Source: RGIG5612 sp045600845
Lineage (GTDB): Bacteria > Bacillota > Clostridia > Lachnospirales > Lachnospiraceae
Assembly: GCA_045600845.1 (NCBI GenBank)
Contig: JAZRYR010000053.1
Span: forward strand, 31,890-95,889
Direction of reading: 5' to 3'
Length of the DNA: 64,000 bases
A model generated the notes under the pieces. The model was given only the letters and a program-made list of their open reading frames with translations. It was not told the origin of the DNA and did no database searches. Made by a program: the position numbers and the translations under genes. Below are positions 26,018 through 34,232 of the stretch, in pieces (position 1 is the first letter of the stretch; the number at the start of each line of letters is the position of its first letter).

Positions 26018-27799
26018 TTATTCATTATTTATTGTGATTACTTTGCACTGTTTTTGATAATCTTTTACGGAAAGCTCCCACCGGTCTTCTTTTTCTTCAA
26101 AACCCAAAACCGAATACAGCTTCGCTACCATGGAATTTTTTTTGGTCGGATAGTAATATCCGACAATGGTTTCTACATTTTTTTCTTTCGCTTTTTCTAC
26201 CAGTTCGTCCAGCATGGCAAATTCCAGGTCTCGTTTCAAAACCCGGCAGCTCATTAAATTCAATCGGATATGGGCTTCCTTTCCCTCCGTTTTCTTCTGT
26301 GACGGCAATATTTCTGCGGCTTCCACTGCCACTACGCCGTTATCGCCAAACTTATCTTCCAGTCGACCGTAAATGGTAATCCAGTCGTCACTTTTTGCCA
26401 TTTTTTCAATGTCCGTTACGCTGCACCTTAAGGTGGTCAGATTGAACTGATTGCTTTTGTTGGTCAACTGGGAAATTCTTGGAATCGTATCATCTCCAAA
26501 AGACTTTATTTCCGCTTTCATTTCCAGACTTAAAAGATACTCTTCGTAATTCTCAAAAGCGGTCTGTGCCTTCTTTCGCTCCCTGTTTGCTTTGTACATT
26601 TCGTTTCTTTGGGTATCATCCTTTGACAGATTCGTTACTTCAAAGAAACCCGATTTATCTAAAATATGGATATATTCTTCCGGACCGGTAAGTTCCGGAA
26701 CTGCAACGCCTTTCACCTGCTCCCGGATTATGTGGCGTTCTGCTGGATTGTCATCAACAAATACGAAAGAATCTATGCCTAAATTCAGTTCCTCCGCAAT
26801 TGCCCGAAGGTTTTGGTCTTTTGGTTCCCAGTTCGCCTGAATGCAGAGAAAATCTTCTGGTTTCAAGGCTCCCCGTTCCAGATTCAAGCCGGCAATCGCA
26901 TTTTCATAATCATTTTTTGAATCAATGTTTAAGAGGACGCCAATATCTTTTTGAGCCTTGAGGTACTGCTGAAATTCCAGGAAAGTTTCTGCTTCTGAAC
27001 TTTCTGCTCCCACCTTTACATTTTCCGGGCCATCGTCTCCGATGATTCCGCCCCACAGAGTATTATCCAGATCCAGTACCAGAGCTTTTTTATTTTTTCC
27101 GTAAATAGATTTGATGATATTCGCTACAGAAAAACAAAGGTCCGGCATCCGACTTACCTGTGGGCAATATTTATACATGTTCCAATAAAACGGATCGCAC
27201 CAATTCTCCAGTCCGGCGCAGGCAGAAAGGTAATTCACATCATGAATAAACATGTTTTCCTTACCTTCGGCATATTCTGCGAAACGTTCATTTAACCGGG
27301 AAACAAAATGCACTCTGCCGTGAATATCGGTGGCATCTTTATTGCCTAACAGCCTCCAGGCCGGCATCTCAAAGTTGTTCTGGATGATAACCGCTTTCGT
27401 CTGTTCCAGGTTTTCCCAGACGTCCTTGAAGTAATGGAAGACTTTCTCTTCTTTGGCAAGGACTTCTTCCGGACTGTCATTTACAGAAGGCCAATAATTG
27501 ATATTATGGATGCTGGTATGAATATAAAAGACATCTGCGTTAAAGCTTTCCAGCTCTGGATTTTTAAAACAGGCATCTTCATAAAATTTATTATATTCGC
27601 TCTCATAGAACGTGGCTTCTATTCCTACATTCAAAAGAAACAGATCCAGAATCTGCGTTACGAGAGCCGTGGTAGATCCACCAAGAATCGCGATATTCTT
27701 TTTTATTCTGATGTTGCCTTCTTTTATCAATTCCCTTCGGAATGATTTTTTCTTCTGCAGAATCAAATCACTGTCAAAAGGGTATTCCAGTTCTCTCAT
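26018..27799 (-). CDS. FkbH-like HAD-superfamily acyl-loading protein
   Basis: A 593-residue protein with the three-part FkbH layout: an N-terminal SGNH-like region (about 35-220, NIAILGGSTT), a HAD phosphatase domain with LDLDNTLWGG (Asp243, Asp245) and FVDDNPAER (349-350), and a C-terminal GNAT-like part (LTNKSNQFNLTT, LMSCRVLKRDLE). Characterised FkbH proteins take 1,3-bisphosphoglycerate, remove phosphate and place D-glyceryl on a carrier protein. ATG at 27799 follows GGAGG; an upstream in-frame ATG at 27859 lies only about 6 nt from the predicted transcription start and is rejected. It heads the 12-gene operon. Confidence 0.88.
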   Translation of the reverse strand: MRELEYPFDSDLILQKKKSFRRELIKEGNIRIKKNIAILGGSTTALVTQILDLFLLNVGIEATFYESEYNKFYEDACFKNPELESFNADVFYIHTSIHNINYWPSVNDSPEEVLAKEEKVFHYFKDVWENLEQTKAVIIQNNFEMPAWRLLGNKDATDIHGRVHFVSRLNERFAEYAEGKENMFIHDVNYLSACAGLENWCDPFYWNMYKYCPQVSRMPDLCFSVANIIKSIYGKNKKALVLDLDNTLWGGIIGDDGPENVKVGAESSEAETFLEFQQYLKAQKDIGVLLNIDSKNDYENAIAGLNLERGALKPEDFLCIQANWEPKDQNLRAIAEELNLGIDSFVFVDDNPAERHIIREQVKGVAVPELTGPEEYIHILDKSGFFEVTNLSKDDTQRNEMYKANRERKKAQTAFENYEEYLLSLEMKAEIKSFGDDTIPRISQLTNKSNQFNLTTLRCSVTDIEKMAKSDDWITIYGRLEDKFGDNGVVAVEAAEILPSQKKTEGKEAHIRLNLMSCRVLKRDLEFAMLDELVEKAKEKNVETIVGYYYPTKKNSMVAKLYSVLGFEEKEDRWELSVKDYQKQCKVITINNE

Positions 27800-27871
27800 A
27801 CAGCCTCCGGAAGGTGTTTTTAATACACAAATTAAATATGACCTTGCATAAGCACACAATAAATCAATTTA

Positions 27872-27900
27872 TTATACTTTAATTAAGAAAACTCTTCAAT
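27872..27900 (-). promoter_or_regulatory. Promoter of the 12-gene acylation operon
   Basis: Minus-strand TTGAAG (27900-27895), 17 nt, perfect TATAAT (27877-27872). No other convincing promoter or terminator is seen between here and the ligase stop at 15005. Confidence 0.7.
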
Positions 27901-27904
27901 CCAT

Positions 27905-28007
27905 AATCACCGAAAGCCACACAAGGCGGCGGTTCAGGATTGTCTTGCGTTCGGAAAGTGCATTCGTGCAAGCACAATGCACTTTCCTCGTCACTAAAGC
28001 AAAAAAA
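27905..28007 (-). repeat. Structured intergenic repeat, copy 3 of 3
   Basis: This copy directly follows the T-tract of the tRNA-Leu terminator. The GTGCATT..AATGCAC double hairpin (27958-27982) is identical to that in copy 2, and the GCCGCCTTGTGTGGC hairpin matches copy 1. It lies only 4 nt upstream of the -35 of the acylation operon. Confidence 0.75.
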
Positions 28008-28030
28008 CACCGAATCTAAAGATTCGATGT
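28001..28030 (-). terminator. Rho-independent terminator of tRNA-Leu
   Basis: Minus-strand ACATCGAATC and GATTCGGTGT pair around TTTA and run into seven Ts. Confidence 0.88.
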
Positions 28031-28036
28031 TTTCCC

Positions 28037-28116
28037 TGCGGGTAACAGGACTTGAACCTGCACGGTCTCCCACTAGAACCTAAATCTAGCGCGTCTGCCA
28101 ATTCCGCCATACCCGC
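28037..28116 (-). tRNA. tRNA-Leu (TAG)
   Basis: Class II tRNA with acceptor stem GCGGGTA/TACCCGC, anticodon stem CTAGA/TCTAG with loop TTTAGGT (anticodon TAG), a long variable arm and T-arm GGTTCAAGTCC. The 3' CCA is not encoded. No own promoter is evident, and it may be cotranscribed with the foldase gene that ends at 28164. Confidence 0.94.
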
Positions 28117-28126
28117 GAATGGTATC

Positions 28127-28155
28127 GGCAACTGGCGTGAGAACCGCCAGCTGCC
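28127..28155 (-). other. Strong hairpin between foldase gene and tRNA-Leu
   Basis: GGCAACTGGCG and CGCCAGCTGCC (plus strand) form an 11-bp stem with one wobble. It is not followed by a T-tract on either strand, so it is more likely an mRNA end-protecting or processing structure than a terminator. Confidence 0.55.
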
Positions 28156-28163
28156 GGATTTAT

Positions 28164-29555
28164 TTAGTTCGTTGCAGCCTCAGTAGGAACTTCCGATAAA
28201 GATTCCACTAATACTACGTTTGGTTCCAGAGCTTCCAGTACCAAATTATACTTGTATTCCAGGTTTTCAAAGAGATATAGCCACTCTTCGCCGGAAGCCT
28301 CTTTGAATTCTTCCAGATCATAATACTGATTATATCCACTGCGGCCCAAGTACTCCGCGATACACTGGTTCAAGCCTTCCTCCGTTACTTCCAGCTTCTG
28401 TTCCTTAATAATTTTATCCAGAATCATCGTAATGTCCATGTAATAATGAGCTTCTTCTTTTGCGTATTCCTCTGCAGAAGCATAGCCCGTTGCCTGAGCA
28501 TAAGTATCCGGATCCAATCCATACATCGTTGCATAGTATTCTAAGGATTTCATGGAATAAGCCATCAGGTCTGCTTCTTTTGCCTCATCGTAAGAAATCA
28601 CTTTTGCTTTTCTTTGAAGATCTGCCATCATCGCATCACGCAGATAGAAATGATAAATATAGTCAGCCGCATAAGTTTTCAGTTCTTGTACGGTATTTAA
28701 CTGTACCGGAAGAGAGTTGTAGGAATACTTCTGTACAAACTCATCCGTCAGTTCCGGCGTCTTTGTAAGAACTTTCGAATTTATGGTAACTTTAAAATTC
28801 ACAGCTTTTCCTGCCAGTTCGGTATTATCATAATCCTCCGGGAAAGTAAGCGGTAAATTGACGGTCGAGCCGATTTCCTTACCGATCAGACCATCTTCAA
28901 ATCCATCAATAAACTGACCGGATCCAATAACCAGCTGCTGTCCCTGTGCAGTTCCGCCCTCAAAAGCTACGCCGGTATCCGCAAGGGTCCCTTCATAATC
29001 AATATTTAAGGTATCGCCCAGGGCAACCGTTCCTTCTTTCACTTCTTCCGTGTACTGCTGGGAAGAGAGGAGCTGGGTAATATAGCTTTCCACTGTTTCG
29101 TCTGTCACATCCACATCAGAACGCAATACTTCAATCTGGGAATAATCACCCAACTCAACTTTCGAGCCGGACTTTTTATTTCCGCCAAACCAACCCATCT
29201 TAATTCCTACGAAAGCAAGACAAGCCAGTATCACAACGACTACGATCACACCAACAATAATTGCGGTTTTTGCTGATTTTTCCAGTTTTTTCTTTGGAGC
29301 TACCGGTGTTTCCGGTGCCGCTTCGGTAACCGTCGGTGCTGTTTCGGAAGCAGTTTCTACTACTTCTTCGGCTTTTTCAGCATCAGCTTCTACTACCTCT
29401 TCGGTCGTCTCGGAAACGGTTTCTGCTGCCTCGTCTGCTTTTTCAGCAACAGATTCTACTACCTCTTCGGTCGTCTCGGAAACGGTTTCTGCGACTTCTT
29501 CAACATTTTCTTCTGCTTCTACCAGTCCTTCTGTTTCTTTTTTAATTTCGTCCAT
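28164..29555 (-). CDS. Membrane-anchored trigger-factor-like peptidyl-prolyl isomerase
   Basis: A 463-residue protein. Residues 1-85 are a very acidic, repetitive segment (units like SETTEEVVE..AEKA), then KKK and one membrane helix (about 97-118). An FKBP-type PPIase domain follows (about 160-255, LNIDYEGTLADTGVAFEGG and GSGQFIDGFEDGLIG), then a trigger-factor C-terminal helical domain. Classical trigger factor is soluble and ribosome-bound. Here the ribosome-binding domain is replaced by an anchor, and by the positive-inside rule the PPIase part should lie outside the membrane. A role in folding secreted proteins is inferred. Confidence 0.82.
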   Translation of the reverse strand: MDEIKKETEGLVEAEENVEEVAETVSETTEEVVESVAEKADEAAETVSETTEEVVEADAEKAEEVVETASETAPTVTEAAPETPVAPKKKLEKSAKTAIIVGVIVVVVILACLAFVGIKMGWFGGNKKSGSKVELGDYSQIEVLRSDVDVTDETVESYITQLLSSQQYTEEVKEGTVALGDTLNIDYEGTLADTGVAFEGGTAQGQQLVIGSGQFIDGFEDGLIGKEIGSTVNLPLTFPEDYDNTELAGKAVNFKVTINSKVLTKTPELTDEFVQKYSYNSLPVQLNTVQELKTYAADYIYHFYLRDAMMADLQRKAKVISYDEAKEADLMAYSMKSLEYYATMYGLDPDTYAQATGYASAEEYAKEEAHYYMDITMILDKIIKEQKLEVTEEGLNQCIAEYLGRSGYNQYYDLEEFKEASGEEWLYLFENLEYKYNLVLEALEPNVVLVESLSEVPTEAATN

Positions 29556-29658
29556 TATTCAACCTCGCATTTATATTCCTATGTCTTTTCAGCAATCAAC
29601 CAATTACTTGTGCATTCTATCACACCGCTTCCATGGTTTAAAGTGAAAAATCCGTGTC

Positions 29659-32600
29659 CTACTCCGTTCGTAAAGCAATAACCGGGTCCTTTTTTGCTGC
29701 TTTTCTTGATGGAATCAGTCCGCCCACAATCGTTATGGCAATGCTGATCAGTATCAGAATGAATCCATTGACAAATGGCAGCTGGGCGCTCAGGCTTTCA
29801 TTGCCCATAAGTCCATGGATAATCGAATTTATCGGTATCAGGGCCAAGAGAGAGATTCCTACGCCGATAATTCCCGACAGGCATCCAATAATAAAAGTCT
29901 CTGCATTAAATACCTGGGAAATGTTGGCCTTGGAAGCGCCTAATGCCCTCAGGACTCCGATTTCCTTCGTTCTTTCCAGTACGGAAATATTGGTAATTAC
30001 GCCGATCATAATGCAGGATACAAACAGGGAGACCGCAACGAATCCGATCAATACATAAGAAATTGCATCAATGATTGTCGTAACGGATGTCGTCAGTAAC
30101 GCCACGTAATCGGTATAAACGATTTTATCTTCTTCTGATTTTCCTTTATTGTAATTATCAATGGATAAAGAGATTCCGTCTTTTCCTTCAAAACTGTCGG
30201 TATATAAGCTGATGGAAGAAGGGGCATCAAAGCTGATCATTCCGAACGCTTTCATGTTATCCTCATAGCTGGCGCTATCCATAAACTGGTCATAATAACC
30301 AGCCAACGTCTTCTGAGTAGCAGTATTATCCAACCAGTATTGAACAACATCTGCCATATCCTGTTCATCCATGGAAAAATCAAGGTCACCCGCAGCAGAA
30401 CCCAGATCCAGGTTGATATCCAGACTGTTTCCAAAGTTGTAATTATAAGCAATGCTGTCCAGATTGATGGATTCCAGCTGCTCAAGCAGTTTTTTCCAGT
30501 CAATTCTTGGCAAGGTCGTCGGTTCCTGCGTCGTTGGTTCTTCGCTGGTCGGCTCTTCACTGGTGGATTCGTCTTCGGAAGAACTCTCTTCCGTAGCCTC
30601 TTCCGAAGAAGTTTCTTCCTCCGCCGTTGTGGTCTCCTCCTCTGCCGTCGGTTCTTTTTCATCTGGTGCCAGGGTCGGAATATCAAAATCAATTTCTCCG
30701 GATCCCCAGACTTCTTTCACTGCAGTTCCAAATGCCTCCGAAGCGGAACTCAAGGCAGACCGGACAGCCTGATCAAAAGCGGAATAAATTGCCGTTCCTA
30801 TCGCGGAACTTAACTGGTCGCCGAAGGCTCCCATCTGGGTAGTCATCATCGCCGACATACCCCCTTCATAGTCCAGCATCATAACGGTAGAGAACAGAGC
30901 GGCTTTATCCTCCGTGCTCTGTTTTTCCATGTATTCCTTTGCTTTCTTGGCTTTTACGCTGTCAGATAAGTCGGTATCTTCGAACTGCTGACCGGTCAGC
31001 ACATCTGTTTTCGGATTTTCCATCTGTTTCCGGACAATCTCGCTGGTATTACAGTAATCCGCGATCTTATTGGTCAGCAAGGTCGTATAGCCGACCGAAG
31101 TCGGAATATTCTGGCTGGAAGCATCCTCTTTCAACTTCACCAGGCCTACAATTCTTAAATCGATTCCCTTCTTTACCGCCTCTTCCAGTTTCTTTTCATC
31201 AATTCCGATGTAGCTGAAGGTTCCGTTATCATTTTTCTCATAATAAGCAGCGGCAGGAACCACCGTAAAGGTCTGACTACATAATTTTTCATAAGTATAT
31301 TTCAGTTCTTCTGCATCTTCCCCGTCTTTTATTTTTTGCATGGCATCCTTATACTGGCGTTCATTAAGATAACCCAACTGATATAAAGTGCCCGAGAACA
31401 AGGTATTATTACGGTTCAGGACAAGAACCACTTCGTCATAATCATCCGGCCAGCTTCCATAAACGATATCGTAATTATCTTTTACAACGTCGCTGACAAC
31501 TTCGCCATCGACGCCTGGCAGCATTTCCGAAAAGTTTTCTGCATTATTTGTCTCAGAGCCTCCCATAAGAGAAGACATGTTGCTCATCATCAGGGAACGG
31601 GCTTCCATCATGTTGCCGAAGATATTACTTTCTTCTTCATACTCACTACTGGTGCTGACATCCGTGTCCACCAGTTTCTTATCCGAATCATGGGTAAAAA
31701 CTTTAAAATCTACATCATAGGAATACACGATTCCGTTTTCACCGAGGTACTGATGGATTTCGCTTTCCGGATTATCCAGATATTTTTTAAAATCGGTTAG
31801 ATTATTCTCTTTAAAGCTGGTAGAAACCGCATTATTTATATGCAGATCCGCATAATTTGCATATACTTTGTCTGCATCCCGTTCCACCTTCACCGGTACA
31901 ATTTCTTCCGACACTTCTTCCGAATCGTTGCTCGGAGCTCCGAACATGGAAGCCAGGTCAAAGCTGGTCGAGCTGATGGTAATCGGGTAGCTGGTCATCG
32001 TGTCCTTCTGGATCTGGTCAATATAAGCATCCACGCCGGTAGACATGGACAGAATCAGGGCGATACCAATGATACCGATGGACCCGGCAAAGGAGGTAAG
32101 TATCGTTCTTCCTTTTTTCGTTTTGAGGTTATTGAAACTCAAGGCCAGAGAAGTTAAAAAAGACATGCCGGAAAGCTTTTTCTTCTTGGATTTTTTCTCC
32201 GTCTCTTCTTTTGGAAGGTCCGCTTCCTGGTCTTTCTTTACTTCTTCTTCCGTATATGGCTGACTATCATCAATAATTTTTCCATCTTTCAGACGGACAA
32301 TACGGGAAGCATATTCTTCCGCCAGCTCCGGATTGTGGGTAACCATAACAACCAGACGATCATCGGCAACCTTTTTTAAAATATCCATAACCTGAATACT
32401 GGTTTCAGTATCCAATGCTCCGGTAGGTTCATCGGCAAGGAGAATATCCGGATTATTGACCAGCGCCCTAGCCAGGGCCACTCTCTGCATCTGTCCGCCG
32501 GACATCTGATTTGGTTTTTTATGGATCTGTTCTCCCAAGCCAACGGCTTCCAACGCATCAATGGCGCGCTTCCGACGGTCTTTTGCCGAAATGCCGCCAA

Positions 32601-32928
32601 TGGTCAGCGCCAGTTCCACATTTGCCAGAACAGTCTGATGAGGAATCAGATTGTAACTTTGAAAAACGAAACCGATGGAATGGTTCCGGTAAGTATCCCA
32701 GTCTCTGTCTTTATATTCCTTTGTAGAGATGCCATTAATAATCAAGTCGCCGATATCGTAACGGTCCAGCCCGCCAATAATATTCAGCAAGGTCGTTTTT
32801 CCGGAACCGGAAGGTCCTAAAATTGCGACAAATTCGTTGTCACGAAGATTCAGGCTTACATCATCCAGTGCTTTCTGGATCAGCTCACCGGTCTTATACT
32901 CTTTTTTAATGTTTTTTATCTGCAGCAT
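29659..32928 (-). CDS. ABC ATPase-permease fusion, MacB/FtsX type
   Basis: A 1089-residue fusion. Residues 1-230 are an ATPase with Walker A GPSGSGKTTL, signature MSGGQMQRVALARAL and Walker B LLADEPTGALD. A helix near 265-290 (TSFAGSIGIIGIALILS) follows, then a large extracytoplasmic domain (about 300-935), and three closing helices with the FtsX motif (ERTKEIGVLRALGASK). An acidic Ser/Thr/Glu-rich linker occupies about 755-800 of the outer domain. Such machines expel peptides or lipoprotein-linked compounds by mechanotransmission. The substrate is unknown, and no two-component genes adjoin. Confidence 0.88.
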   Translation of the reverse strand: MLQIKNIKKEYKTGELIQKALDDVSLNLRDNEFVAILGPSGSGKTTLLNIIGGLDRYDIGDLIINGISTKEYKDRDWDTYRNHSIGFVFQSYNLIPHQTVLANVELALTIGGISAKDRRKRAIDALEAVGLGEQIHKKPNQMSGGQMQRVALARALVNNPDILLADEPTGALDTETSIQVMDILKKVADDRLVVMVTHNPELAEEYASRIVRLKDGKIIDDSQPYTEEEVKKDQEADLPKEETEKKSKKKKLSGMSFLTSLALSFNNLKTKKGRTILTSFAGSIGIIGIALILSMSTGVDAYIDQIQKDTMTSYPITISSTSFDLASMFGAPSNDSEEVSEEIVPVKVERDADKVYANYADLHINNAVSTSFKENNLTDFKKYLDNPESEIHQYLGENGIVYSYDVDFKVFTHDSDKKLVDTDVSTSSEYEEESNIFGNMMEARSLMMSNMSSLMGGSETNNAENFSEMLPGVDGEVVSDVVKDNYDIVYGSWPDDYDEVVLVLNRNNTLFSGTLYQLGYLNERQYKDAMQKIKDGEDAEELKYTYEKLCSQTFTVVPAAAYYEKNDNGTFSYIGIDEKKLEEAVKKGIDLRIVGLVKLKEDASSQNIPTSVGYTTLLTNKIADYCNTSEIVRKQMENPKTDVLTGQQFEDTDLSDSVKAKKAKEYMEKQSTEDKAALFSTVMMLDYEGGMSAMMTTQMGAFGDQLSSAIGTAIYSAFDQAVRSALSSASEAFGTAVKEVWGSGEIDFDIPTLAPDEKEPTAEEETTTAEEETSSEEATEESSSEDESTSEEPTSEEPTTQEPTTLPRIDWKKLLEQLESINLDSIAYNYNFGNSLDINLDLGSAAGDLDFSMDEQDMADVVQYWLDNTATQKTLAGYYDQFMDSASYEDNMKAFGMISFDAPSSISLYTDSFEGKDGISLSIDNYNKGKSEEDKIVYTDYVALLTTSVTTIIDAISYVLIGFVAVSLFVSCIMIGVITNISVLERTKEIGVLRALGASKANISQVFNAETFIIGCLSGIIGVGISLLALIPINSIIHGLMGNESLSAQLPFVNGFILILISIAITIVGGLIPSRKAAKKDPVIALRTE

Positions 32929-32949
32929 AAATCTTTTCCTTTTACTAAT

Positions 32950-33990
32950 TTATTTCATTGATTCTGTAAAAGTCCATAGATTAGTCGTCATCAAATCAAT
33001 ATAGGTTCGTCCTGCCTCCATTTCCTCCCAGGTTACATTGTGGCAGGAATGGATCATGGCGGTGTTTCCGCCAATGGAATCCGCAATTACATCCGCAATC
33101 TGATGATTGGAAAACTCGATATAATAAATCGTGCTTACCCCCAGCTTCCTTGCATCATCGATCAGGCTGGTAATCTTGGCTGCGCTAGGTTCACTTCCTT
33201 CATAGCAGCCAGGGAAAGCTGCTTCATAAGAAAGCCCATACTCTTTTGTAAAATAGGCAAATGGGAAACGGTCACCGAAAAATACCGTTTTATTTTCAAC
33301 TCCATCAAAAAATTCCCGGAACTCCTTATCCAGCTGTTCCATTTTCTGGATATATGCCACTCCATTCTGCCGGAAGATGTCGGAGACCGGTGTTCCTGAA
33401 ACAAGACCGGATTTTTCCTGTTTTTCATCGCAAATGGCGCAGATTTCTTTTTGAATAGCCTCAACCATTACTGCTGCATTTGCCGGAGAAGTCCATATAT
33501 GTTCGTCGTACTCGATTTCTTCCTCATGTTCATGCTCATGTTCTTCCTCATGTTCATGCTCATGCTCGTGCTCATGCTCGTGCTCATGCCCCATTTCATC
33601 TTCTTCCATGAGCTCCACATAATCCATCAGCTTCATCGTATGAACCGGTGCATCCATAGACACCAGGATTTCCTCAACCCACGCATCATTCTCCCCACCG
33701 ATATACAGAAACAGATCGCAGTCCTGGATTTTTATAATGTCCTGAGAGGTCGGTTCATAAGAATGACTTTCCATTCCAGGGGAAAGCAACATGTGCACGG
33801 TCCCGTTTATTTCCGTATTTTCTTTGCCAAATACTGCCTTTGCAAAATCATAAAGAGGAAAATTCGTTGTGACAACCGATATCACATGATCATTTTTTTC
33901 CGTTTTTTTGGTAGCACAGCCAGTCAGCAGAAATAAACATACCGTTATAATTATTAATGCGATCCACCGATCTGCTCTCTTTTTTTTCAT
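32950..33990 (-). CDS. Zinc/manganese-type ABC substrate-binding lipoprotein with His-rich loop
   Basis: A 346-residue lipoprotein (lipobox LLTGC, about residue 24) of the ZnuA/cluster 9 family. Metal-ligand regions include GMESHSYEPTSQD near 75, HIWTSP near 166 and the C-terminal NHQIADVI. A loop of alternating His and Glu (about 134-160) is typical of zinc-binding members. No permease or ATPase gene is nearby, so it must share one encoded elsewhere. It starts 165 nt from the divergent thrS promoter, behind a TATAAT flanked by a palindrome. Confidence 0.87.
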   Translation of the reverse strand: MKKKRADRWIALIIITVCLFLLTGCATKKTEKNDHVISVVTTNFPLYDFAKAVFGKENTEINGTVHMLLSPGMESHSYEPTSQDIIKIQDCDLFLYIGGENDAWVEEILVSMDAPVHTMKLMDYVELMEEDEMGHEHEHEHEHEHEHEEEHEHEHEEEIEYDEHIWTSPANAAVMVEAIQKEICAICDEKQEKSGLVSGTPVSDIFRQNGVAYIQKMEQLDKEFREFFDGVENKTVFFGDRFPFAYFTKEYGLSYEAAFPGCYEGSEPSAAKITSLIDDARKLGVSTIYYIEFSNHQIADVIADSIGGNTAMIHSCHNVTWEEMEAGRTYIDLMTTNLWTFTESMK

Positions 33991-34030
33991 TTTTCTTTTC
34001 CGGACCTGTTCATTTTCCTAGTTTTTTTGC

Positions 34031-34062
34031 ATTATATCGTCACAATATGTCCATATTATGAC
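34031..34062 (-). promoter_or_regulatory. Candidate metal-regulated promoter/operator of the ZnuA-like gene
   Basis: Minus-strand TATAAT (34036-34031) adjoins an imperfect palindrome at 34039-34062 (GTCA-CA-ATATG-TC-CATAT-TA-TGAC on the plus strand) covering the spacer and -35 area. Its form does not match a Zur or MntR box that I can name. Position supports a repressor site. Confidence 0.35.
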
Positions 34063-34154
34063 TAATTTGATATTTTATCACATTCTTTATCATTTTTTAT
34101 GATTTTTCTTCATTTTTTCTTCATTTTCCATACACAAATCCAACACAATATATA

Positions 34155-34183
34155 GTGACAATAATGTATGTTTGTGGTATTCT
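34155..34183 (+). promoter_or_regulatory. Promoter of thrS
   Basis: GTGACA (34155-34160), 17 nt, TATTCT (34178-34183), about 45 nt before the thrS ATG. There is no T-box: the leader is too short and the T-box consensus is absent. Confidence 0.5.
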
Positions 34184-34232
34184 ATTCGGTAGTTTTGCTA
34201 TATTAAATAAGAAGTATACCGAGGAGAAAAAA

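Noticed and set aside
28127..28155. Terminator between the foldase gene and tRNA-Leu
   Set aside because: The stem is strong but no T-tract follows on either strand.
33451..33936. Plus-strand Met/Leu/Phe-rich frame opposite the ZnuA-like gene
   Set aside because: It is the antisense shadow of the His-Glu repeat and has no ribosome site.
34000..34232. T-box leader before thrS
   Set aside because: The promoter lies only about 80 nt before the ATG, and neither the T-box consensus nor a terminator is present.
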